Assembly (NCBI GenBank): GCA_038501625.1
Contig: JAZAYU010000015.1
Location: 2,192,991 to 2,256,990, forward strand
Reading direction: 5' to 3'
Length of the DNA: 64,000 nucleotides
From: Corbicula japonica
Lineage: Eukaryota; Mollusca; Bivalvia; Venerida; Cyrenidae
Positions 12,301-24,300 of this stretch are shown piece by piece. Both the position numbers and the translations under genes were made by a program. Numbering within the stretch: position 1 is the first letter of the stretch; the number at the start of each line of letters is the position of its first letter. Below the pieces are notes generated by a model. That model saw nothing but the letters and a program-made list of their open reading frames with translations. It had not been told where the DNA came from and searched no databases.

Positions 12301-15300
12301 TGAATAATTTAGATCAAGATCAGCCAACACATCCATGCAGTCTGATCTGGATCTACACTGTTTGCTTTTAATATGAAAGAATCTAGAAGTCACTAGTGCA
12401 ATCTGATTAAAATCATCTCCTAAAAACCGCAACACTATCAGGATCTGACGACAAGTAACTAAAACGTGCTTTTATCACTAACCCTTTGAACCAATCAGAT
12501 TGTCGCCTACAAAATCGCAAAAGTGAAAGTAAACATAGTATTTAAAACCACGGAAAGTGTTTACAGCCTGTTTAATACATATTTACTGAAGGCACATGTA
12601 TTTATGTAGTATTGCATTTATTTCTAATGTAATGACATCTTCAGATCAGTTTGTGAACCTTATAAATCATGCTTCCCGTGTTGACAATTTCTAAAAATAG
12701 TATTCGGGGAAAACCGCTATAGCTTATGTACGGTGTCTGCGGGCCGTCATCAGATCTAACAGTTTGTTTGATGTGACTTTAGTGAGATTGTCACTAGTGT
12801 AGATCCTGATCAGACTACAATAGTCACACGTGGGATAAAAGCTGTATCCCATGGAATAAAGGATTATAAGTATCATGCACGAGTGTGAGGTGAAGATGGA
12901 AAAATCTGTCACCGAGGGTGAACTGTTTTGCGGGAATGAGGCTCTGCCGAGTTCCCGCCAAAACAGTTCACCCGAGGTGACAGATTTTTCTATCTTTACC
13001 GAATGTCTCATTCAAGATACTTTTTCTTGCATACCTTTTATTTTTATTTATAATATTTCTGTGTATGTATAAAAACTAATTTATTTTCCTTATGCTGAAA
13101 TATTGACATTAACGCAAGCCTTTTTTTATAAATGTCGTCACTAACTTGAATATATTACGTCAGATACTTGAAGACGTGATGTCACTCATGTGACTCATTC
13201 TACATGGGGGGGGGGGGGGGGGGGGGGGGGGGGTGTAGGATCAAAAATTTCCTACACGGGTAAAAACACCGGATGACCTGATCTGGTATGCAAGAATGAG
13301 TGGGTAAAACAGTTAAAACATCAACTACAGGGGTATCATTTAATTTCACAGGCAGGAATGATCGTACAATTTTCACAAATTACATTGCATAAAATTGTGC
13401 AGTTGTATTACTTTCAGAAGAAAAGCTATAACATAGTTGAATTTCACTTGGATTATTTTTTTACCAGCATAAAATACATGAAAATTTAACTGGTGTGAAC
13501 TATAATGATAACACAGCACATGAAGGCTAGTAAATCTGTAATCAAGCAATACTATTACCTCAGCTTGTATCATAGTCGGGATACGCATATTCAGAATTGG
13601 TGTGACATCACGCTTGTTTCTCCTAGTCCTTTCTTTGATGTCAAAACTATAGTCCACGACAATGGGGGTGAGTTTATCCCTCACATTTTTCTAAAAAGAC
13701 AAACAAAACCTTAGTATACAACAATGAGAGTATAAGAGTCTCTCACATTTTTCTGAAAAGACAAACAAAACCCTAGTATACAACAATGAGAGAATAAGAG
13801 TCTCTCACATTTTTCTGAAAAGACAAACAAAACCCTAGTATACAACAATGAGAGTATAAGAGTCTCTCACATTTTTCTGAAAAGACAAACAAAACCCTAG
13901 TATACAACAATGAGAGTATAAGAGCCTCTCACATTTTTCTGAAAAAACAGTTAATAAATTCTGTAAAATAACTCTATGAGCAGTAAATGGGGTGGTCTGA
14001 ATTGACAGAAGGTCCATTACATTAATTAAGCACCTAGTCACCTCAGTGAAATAGCGTTATATCTTTTTATTATTTCAATGGTACCTAAACAGTTTTTGCA
14101 CAAAAAAGTTAATTCTGCATGCAGGGCTTATTTTTTGTCAATATTATATCAGATATTTGGCCATATTCCCGATGGCCAAAACATATTCTTTTATCCCAAT
14201 TAGAGATGAAATTTCCTATTTCTGACAAAAAACCTTTATTACCTGTGTCATTTCATGAATCAAATATTATAGCTTGTTAGCATCATTTGTTTCTTTAAAC
14301 AGAAATTATTGATAATATTTAGTACTGTATGTGTAAAACTTTTTATTCTCCAAAGACGGAAGAAATATAATGTGAAATTCCCCAATTCCAGGGGTATGTG
14401 TCCTATTCCCAAAAAGGTGGAAAAAAGGCCCGGCATGTTACGAAGCACCATACAACATTATAACAAACTAACAAGAAAAAGTCGTCGCCCCGCGCCGAAA
14501 ACCAGGTTTTCATTTAATACTTATACTTTTGTAAAGAAAATATCTGATATGAAGAAAGTGAACTTCTATTTTTAGCAACAGTGACATTGATCTTGATCAC
14601 AGACTTCTGAGTAGAAATCCAAGTTGCGTCTTGGTATCAGCTACCCAAAGAAAGTTTGGTGTCAATAGATCACAGCTAACCCAAGTAATAAGGAGAAACC
14701 TAAATTTCTATTTTAAGCAAAAATGACATAGACCTTTATCACAGACACATGGGTATCAATCCTAAGTAGTGTCTTGATATAAGCAACCCACAAACCAAGT
14801 TTGGTGTCAATAGGCCAAAGAAACCTCAAGCTATTGAGCAGAAACAGAATTTCTATTTTGAGCTACAGTGACCTTGAGCTTTATCACTGGCGCCTGGGTA
14901 GCAATCTCAAGCTGCATCTTGATATTAGATACCAACACTAAGTTCGGCGTAAATATACCAAAGCAAACTCAAGTTATTGAGGGAAAACTGAATTTCTATT
15001 TTTAGCAACAGTGACCTTGACCTTGATCACAGATACCTGTGGCAATCCCAAGCTGTCTTTTGATATCAGCTACTCATATACTAAGTTTGGCATCCAGAGG
15101 TAAAAGCAAACTCTAGTTATTGAGGGAAAGCTGAATTTCTATATTTAGCAAGTGACCTTGACCTTTATCACAGACACCTGGGTAGCAATCTCAAGCTGCC
15201 TGTTTATATAAGCTACCCACAAACCAAGCTAAGCGTCAACAGGCAACTTGGCATCAACAGATAACATTCACAAAATACTTAACAAAAATCTAAGTCAAAA

Positions 15301-18300
15301 AGGGGCATAACTTTTGGAAAACACAGTCAGGGGTTATGAAACTTGACCTGGTAATTGGTACTGTGATGTGAAACAATTATGTAAAGTTTCAAAGCTATAC
15401 CTTGAATGGTAACTGAGAAAAACACAACTTTCACCAAAAAAATTAACAAAATTTCTAAGTGAAAAAGGGGCATAACTTTGTCAAAATACAGTCAGGGATT
15501 ATGAAACTTGTCCTGATAATTGGTATTGATATGTCAGACAACTATATTAAGTTTCAAAGTTGTACCTTGAACGGTTACTGAGAAAAACACAACTTTCACA
15601 AAAAACTTCACAAAATTTCTAAGTGAAAAAGGGGGCATAACTTTGTCAAAATACAGTCAGGGATTATGAAACTTGTCCTGATAATTGGTATTGATATGTC
15701 AGACAAATATTTTAAGTTTCAAAGTTGTACCTTGAACGGTTACTGAGAAAAATACAACTTTCACAAAAAACTTCACAAAATTTCTAAGTGAAAAAGGGGC
15801 AAAACTTTGTCAAAATACAGTCAGAGATTATGAAACTTGTCCTGATAATTGGTATTGATATGTCAGAAAACTATGTTAAGTTTCAAAGTTGTACCTTGAA
15901 CGGTTACTGAGAAAAACACAACTTTCACAAAAAACTTGACAAAATGTTGACGCCCGCCCGCCCGCCCGCCCGCCCAACGACATACCCCAATCTAATAACC
16001 AGGATTTTTCTAAAGAAAACCTGGTTAAAAATATCTCACCACCAAATATCCAAAGAAGGTAAAGCATTTCTGGCTGTCTTTGTAGGCTTCGATGATTTTA
16101 CTCTCTTCCCGGACTGTGTCAGCGTGTAGAAAGAACACTCGGCTACTATCATTCTTCAGGGTGTCAAACTTGATCGTTAGCTCAAAGTCTAGCTTGTCTG
16201 GTACCCCTTTACCAGTATACATCAAACAGGTGTAGACTGTAATACTTTGAAAAGAAAAACGTTTTTAACCCTTTGCTGTATAGATACACCTTTATTGCTA
16301 GGGCAAACAGTTTAGATCCAGATCAGCTGGCAGCCGATCAGGATCTAAACTGTTCGCTTTTTAATTCATTAGGTTATTTCTGACCAAAATGCGACAAGTG
16401 CAGATCCTGATCAGACGGCACGGATGTGCCGGCTGATCTGGATCTACACTGGTCGCACATGCGTAAAAATGCGTATATATCAAGGAAAGGGTTAAACTTC
16501 AACAGCAGCATTTGCAATAATACTAAGCCTTAAGTCCATGGGATACGGCTGTTATACCATGTGAGAACAGTGAAAATCCAGATCAGCAGGCACATCTATG
16601 GCATCTGAACAGATCTTTTCTGTTCACTTTTTGATTCATTAGGTTATTTCTGACAAAGAACTGTTTAGATTCTGAAGAGACAGGACGAATGTGGTGGATG
16701 ATCTGGATCTACTGTGATCTGGATCTACTGTTTACAAATGGATAACAGGCTGAGTAAATAGGTTAAGTTAATATGAACTGAATATACTCAACATCTGATG
16801 TTTTAATGTTTCTTAACCCTTTCCTGGATATATACGCATTTTTACGCATGTGCGACCACTGTAGATCCAGATCAGTCGGCACATCTGTGCCGTCTGATCA
16901 GGATGTGCACTGGTCGCATTTTGGTCAGAAATAACCTAATGAATCCATAAGAGAACAGTTTAGATCCTGATCAGACGGCACGGATGTGCCGGCTGATCTG
17001 GATCTAAACTGTTCGCCCTAGCAATAAAGGTGTATCTGTACAGGAAAGGGTTAAATATTATTAGATCAGATTAGATATAGAACCTTGCTTTCGATACATA
17101 TTTTATTCTTATAATCTTCAATAGTCAGATATTCAGGGCCGGATCCAGTTGAAGGATCTGTTGGGCTGTTCAAATCCTCCTTATTAAATTTTTTTATAAG
17201 GTTTTTGGTCTGAAAGTAGGAAATTATTTTGTAACTATAATTTTAGTTAATTATAATTATGTCCCATCCCTAAACCTCTAAGTCAAATATGATCTAACTT
17301 TGTCCCCTATGACACATACCATGTAACTTTGATGGGGTCTCTGTCCCCTATGACACATACCATGTAACTTTGATGGGGTCTCTGTCCCCTATGACACATA
17401 CCATGTAACTTTGATGGGGTCTCTGTCACCTATGACACATACCATGTAACTTTGATGGGGTCTCTGTCCCCTATGACACATACCATGTAACTTTGATGGG
17501 GTCTCTGTCCCCTATGACACATACCATGTAACTTTGATGGGGTCTCTGTCCCCTATGACACATACCATGTAACTTTGATGGGGTCTCTGTCCCCTATGAC
17601 ACATACCATGTAACTTTGATGGGGTCTCTGTCACCTATGACACAGTTTTCCTTATCCTCTTCTAGATTTATCTTCTTCGGTACAATGTTGATGATGGGGG
17701 TCACTATAACCACTGGACGACTCCTGAAAATAGCAAAATAGCAATGTTCGCAACTATTTGTCTGCACTGTTCACATGTGATAAATCCTGTGCATAGCGGC
17801 AAGATTTCATAATGAACGATGGCCCTCTTTGAAGCTAGCATTACACCGGTCATAAAAAGGTACATGATGACCTACTTTTTGGCTCATTTGAGCAAGATAG
17901 GGGCTCTGGTAGGGGGTGCAGGGGTTGGGGTAGCACCTACCCACCGTGCAGTACCAAAATTCTTTTCCTTCAGAGCTATCAAGGTGGGATTTTTTGGGCA
18001 CACTAATAAACTCATTTGTCCTTTCAGTTTTCATTTTGGAGTGAATTGAGAGACTTTGTCATTTTTATGAATGTTGTCTTCCATGTATGGACATAAGGAA
18101 AATCAATCATTTTCTTACACAAAAAACCTGAATTTCAGACATATGCCTGAAACTTTCACCAACATTGTTATGGTATATGTAAATAACTTACCGCAAGAAA
18201 GCAACTTTGTTAGAATCTTGCGCACCAATCAGTATATCAGGGTACTCATTATCGTCCATGTCTATACCTCCTGCTATGGACCAGCCAAATGTTGTGGTCC

Positions 18301-21300
18301 CTGATAAAACATCATCTGCCTTTATTGCCTGAAAAAAATAAATATGAGAGAAACTTGTCACATCTGCAACCAGTCAGGGTTGTAACTGTGCATTAATTTT
18401 GTCAAAACCACACATACTTACGGACTGAACAAGAGTTGTCCGAAAAAGACAGCACACCACTTTTGAAAGCATGTTCATAATGAAATGAAAGCAATTCAGG
18501 GTCCAAAATCATAAAACTGAGATTGGAGACCATTCAAAAATCTCAAACATCTGATGGGCTGATATGGAGACAAGTCCAGATGCTTAAGATCTGAAACTGG
18601 TTTCAATTCTCAATTTTATAATCTTGGGACTGTTTGACACTGGTCTCCATTCTCAGTTTAATAATCTTGGGACCAGAATTGTTTGAGACTGGTCTCCATT
18701 CTCAACTTTATTATCCTGGGACCATAAGTGTTTGCATTACCTGCTGAACATCAGTGATGATGCCTTTCATAGAGCCATGGTATATATAGACCACGCCCCT
18801 CCCATTCTCCCCTCCATAAGGCGCACCTATTGCTATATCTGAAATACAAAAGCACGAACTTGCATTATAAATTCAATTATCAATTCAATTATCTTTAAAT
18901 CATATTTAAATCCTTTATCATAAATGCAAGTTATTCAAATAACTTATCATAAACAAAAGTCATTTAAACCCTTATCATAAATGCAACTTACTAAAATCCT
19001 TCATCATAAACATACACGGTAAGTTATTCAAATCCTTCATCATAAACACGAGATATTCAAATCCTTGATCACAAACACAAGTTATTCAAATCCTTTGTCA
19101 TAAACATGTTATTATAATCCTTTATCATAAACATAAGTTATTAAAACCATTCATCATTAACATAAGTTATTTGAAACCTGCAATTTATGTTATTAACTGA
19201 AAGCTGAATTTTTACCTAACATAAAATTAACTTTTTCAAATCAAGAACATGGGACAAGTCCTAAATTCAAATGGCCTTAACAAGGCACATATTGTTTGAC
19301 TGAACAAGCCCACTGAAATTTAATGAACAAACTTTTATTTACCATTGTACTCATCTCCATCCACATCTCCGATTGCAGCCACTGCCATACCAAATCTACC
19401 CTGGGAATGATGCCCATCCAAAATGTCCTTGTGTTTATCATTGATGCCTCGCTGAAAGAAAGAATTAAATACCGCACATATCATTTATCCTTTTCTCCAT
19501 GCATTTGGCTTTAATAGCATGGGTGAGTAGTGAAGATCAATATCATATAGCAGTTCTATGCCATCTATCAGGATCTACACTGTTTGCTTCTTAGTCAAAA
19601 ATAACCTATTAACCCTTTCCTGGATATATACGCATTTTTACGCATGTGCGACCAGTGTAGATCCAGATCAGCCGGCACATCCATGCCGTCTGATCAGGAT
19701 CTGCACTGGTCGCATTTTGGTCAGAAATAACCTAAGGAATCAAGAAGCGAACAGTTTAGATCCTGATCAGACGGCACGGATGTGCCGGCTGATCTGGATC
19801 TAAACCGTTCGCCCTAGCAATAAAGGTGTGTCTGTACAGGAAAGGGTTAAAGAATCTTAAAGTGAACAGTGTGGATGTGTAGAACAGTCCTGATTAGACC
19901 ACTCCCCATGGGATAAAAGCCACATATCTATGGAGTAATTGTTCATGATTAGACCACTCCCCATGGGATAAAAGCCATATCTATGGAGTAATTGTTCATG
20001 ATTAGACCCCTCCCCATGGGATAAAAGCCATATCTATGGAGTAATGTTCATGATTAGACCCCTCCCCATGGGATAAAAGCCACATATCTATGGAGTAATG
20101 TTCATGATTAGACCACTCCCCATGGGATAAAAGCCACATATCTATGGAGTAATGTTCATGATTAGACCCCTCCCCATGGGATAAAAGCCATATCTATGGA
20201 GTAATGTTCATGATTAGACCACTCCCCATGGGATAAAAGCCATATCTATGGAGTAATGTTCATGATTAGACCCCTCCCCATGGGATAAAAGCCATATCTA
20301 TGGAGTAATGTTCATGATTAGACCACTCCCCATGGGATAAAAGCCATATCTATGGAGTAATGTTCATGATTAGACCACTCCCCATGGGATAAAAGCCATA
20401 TCTATGGAGTAATGTTCATGATTAGACCCCTCCCCATGGGATAAAAGCCATATCTATGGAGTAATTGTTCATGACATTTTCAGCTCATAACATACATCAA
20501 CTATTGAATACATTCAGGTTGCTGAAGAGTTTTGTAGATTGTCCCAAAATGTTACAAATGAGTCAGCTACCCATAATGAGACTACAAGACATTGCTGTCA
20601 AACCTGTTTAAGGCAGCCACCCAAGGGAGTGACAAAAATTGGCTTATTAACACAGGTGGCTGCTTTAGACAGGTAAATATTACAACAAAATGTCAGTTTA
20701 GGACATATTCAAATTGGCTGTTTAAGACAGGTGGTTGCTGAATGCAGTTGGCTGCTAAGGCAGGTTAAACTGTTTTTTAAAATCAATGTTATGATATTAA
20801 AGTGAGAAGATTTTTCTTCATTTTCTTGACCTATTTTCAAAAAATTATTGCAGTGAAAATCTTATGATACATCTACTTTCCACTCCATTTAATCATGTTT
20901 TAATGCATGTGCAACCAGTATAGGTCCAGATCAGCTTGAACATATGTGATCTGTGTTCTGGATCTGCACTTGTTGCATCTTGGTCAGAAATAACCATAAC
21001 GACTAATGAGTCTAAAAGTAAATACTGTCATTGTACAAATATAAGCCGCATTCATGTAAAAGCCGCACCCTTCTAAACCTGATGGAACAGATGAAAATGG
21101 CTTAATGCAATGTATAAGTAGCCCAACCTGTGTATTAGCCGCACCCCCAACTTTTTACCTCCAATTCTGGGGAAAAAGTGCGGCTTATATTCAAACAATT
21201 ACAGAAATGTTGATCCTGCTCAGACAGCATGAATGTGCCGCCTGATCAGAATCTACACTTTTTGCCCATGCATTTTCGCTTTATCTGTGCGGTAAAGGGT

Positions 21301-24300
21301 CAATCCGTTTTTGTCATTAGCTTTACCTTTGCACCCTGATAATATATGTAGACTCTGCCTGTTTCATAGGAATTATCTGTGTTGTAGTCAGAAAACAATG
21401 GTGCCCCTATGATAACATCGTCCAACCTGTAAGAAAAATAGAATCATTTATAATCCAACATGTTGTGCCCCCATACCAAACTGAAGTACTAAGTACAGAG
21501 TGAAGCAGGACATGCTTGTTTTTTTCTTATGTTCACGTAGTTGACAACAGTTTAGAAAAGCAATGAACTTGACAATATTATCCCTTTCCTCCATATATAC
21601 TGCTTTATACTGTCGGTGTAGATCCAGATCAGCAGGCACATGCATGCTGTCTAATCAGGATCTGCATTGTTCTAATGATTCATTAGGCAATTTCTGACCA
21701 AAAAGTGACCTGTGCTTATCTAGATCTGATACCATGGATGATCAGCTGATCTGGATCTAACTGGCCACACATGCAATAAAATGCTTATATTTGGAGTAAT
21801 GGGTTTATTAAGGATATTTATTATTGACTTCATTTTATATTGGTGAATGACCATTTTCAGTATGACACTGTGGTAACATTTCATGGGAATTTATATGGCA
21901 AAAAATATCTTATTTGCTGCCATAAAAAATTTCCAAATGGAATGTAATGATGCTTTGGATGCATTTATATTTGTAGGCATGGAAAATGGCATTTTCAGGG
22001 GTTCTTAACCCTAAATTACTCCACAGGATATGCCTGAAATCCATAGGCGAACAGTGTTGATCAAGATCAGCCATATTTGGAGGGAGTTTGATCGGCACAC
22101 ACAAACCTTGAAAATAAGTACCACACATATATATTAATGAATTCACAGTATTGTCAAGGTTTGTTAAATGTAACAAGTTAATACTTACTGATTACCATCG
22201 AGATCAGCCACAGCTACTGAATAGCCAAAGTAGGAACCAAACTGCAACAAATAACAATTCAATACTCAAGCTGCGTCACATAAAAGGTCAAGCATTAACT
22301 GTTTACTCAATGGGAAATAACAGTTAACAAATAGTGTAGGTCCAGATAAGCCAAATTAATCTACAGTAACACCTTGTTCCAAGATTATAAAACTGAGCAC
22401 AGAAACCAGTCTCAAATCTCAAGCATCTGATTGGCTGAAATGGCGACCAGTCGCCATTTCAGCCAATCAGATGCTTGAGATTTGAGACTGGTTTCCATGC
22501 TCAGTTTTATAACCTTGGAACCTTGACATTAGACCGTTCCCATAATATGACCACTTTTTCCAAGTCCCTTTGTACAATTTTGTATATTTTCCAACTCAAA
22601 TACAACATAGTGTTCTGTCTAATGGTGGTCCTAACTGCATGGTCTCACTGTATATCACAGCAGGTGACACGTCTTACAAAGTGCAGAGGATATGTAAGAT
22701 TACTTTACAGTCAAACCCGTCTCCGAAGACCACTCAGAGGAAACCTTAGTGTCTTTTAAGACACATTGTCTTTGTTCACTTGTTCTTTACATCAGTCAAT
22801 GTGACAAATATGTGGTCTTTAACCAAAATTGGTCATTTGTTTACAGGTGGTCTTAAGCACAAGCTTTACTGTTTTTCTTAACTAGTTGTTTAGGGAAGTG
22901 GAATAATTTATGAAGAGAGTTTTATTCTCATTCATTAAAATTCAAGTACACAGGATAGGGGATGTGTAAGATTACTGTTTACAAGATCAGTGGAAACTCA
23001 TGAAATATGATATGATATGCAAGAAGTATCGGCATTTACATTAACTTGGACATGGTTCATCTAATACAGCTGTTTCTGTAAGAAAATCACTTCACATATC
23101 AACTTGATATAAACAGAAACTGTTCCTGGAAACAGATACTGGTTTGTGACTTTTGTTTCCATTATTTTCTTTATTCTTCTGTTAACCCTTCACCCCATAT
23201 ATACACATCTTTACATGTGTGAGATCAGAGTAGATCCTAATCAGCTGGTTTATCTAAGCCTACCGTTCTGGATCTACAATGTTCCAATCTTGATAGAAAA
23301 AAACTTAATGACTCTAAATCTAACAGTGAATGAGCCAGCAGATCTGGATCCATACTATTCTCCCATGGAATAAAAGCTGTATCCAGGGAGCAAAGGGCTA
23401 GTTTGGAATTTTTGTGTGCCTGTGAATTTCATTATTATAACAGAACTATCTGTCCTAAAGACCACCTGTAAACAAAGACCATCTGGATTATGACCACATT
23501 TTATTAAATTTGTCCCACTGACCGATTTGAAGAAAACAATGAGAACAAAGACCACCTGCCTTCAAGGACCAGTTTTGTGTCTTCACTTAAGCCGTCTTTG
23601 AAGACAGGTTCGACTGTATTAGATCATAATTTTTTGTGTTTTCACAATTTTCATTAATTATGATCAACAAAAATAGAAAACTGACACTTCATATTTTACC
23701 TATTTTTCCTGAATCAGATTGAAAGAGCTATGTTATTGTATTTGGAAATGAAAATTGCACCTGTTTCAAACTTATCTGCATTTTGATATTCCATGTGCAT
23801 GAAACAAGTGTTTTAGCCATTAGTTTTTATGGGTGGATGCAAAAGTAAACTTATTTATCTCAATAGTTATGCAAAATTATAGTGTCTGGTTTCTTTTTCA
23901 TTTTGCAGAGTATAAAACATTATATATTCTACAGTTCAACATGTACTAAAGACCACTTGTAATCACATACCTCCTGTTTATTGACTGATGTAAAGAACAA
24001 ATTCACCTGTGAACAAAGACCATCTGCAATCAAATATTAATTGGCTTATTATATCCCCAAATGGATAATCAGTTTTCCTTTGGTTTTTAAGTCACATATT
24101 GTCAGCCTAATATCAAAACCTAGTACAAGGTGTTGAAGTTATGAAATATCCTCCAATCAGAATACGTTATTTCAACACATGACTATTTTGAACCTTTCCC
24201 ATTGACAAAGAGGTGCGAGATTTTAATATTAGGTCGATGGTATGTCAAAGCCCTGAATTGATACAAGACAACAATACACACCTGTTCTCCCTTGATTGTT

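Noticed and set aside
16236..16246. Acceptor at TATTACAG for the thigh exon
   Set aside because: It fits only with a weaker internal donor of the preceding exon and loses a conserved cysteine; kept as a low-interest finding, not as the main model.
17307..17645. CRISPR-like regular array
   Set aside because: Units are contiguous with no unique spacers, the unit comes from an exon boundary, and the genome is eukaryotic.
19890..20475. CRISPR-like regular array
   Set aside because: Head-to-tail units without spacers, derived from a transposable element end.
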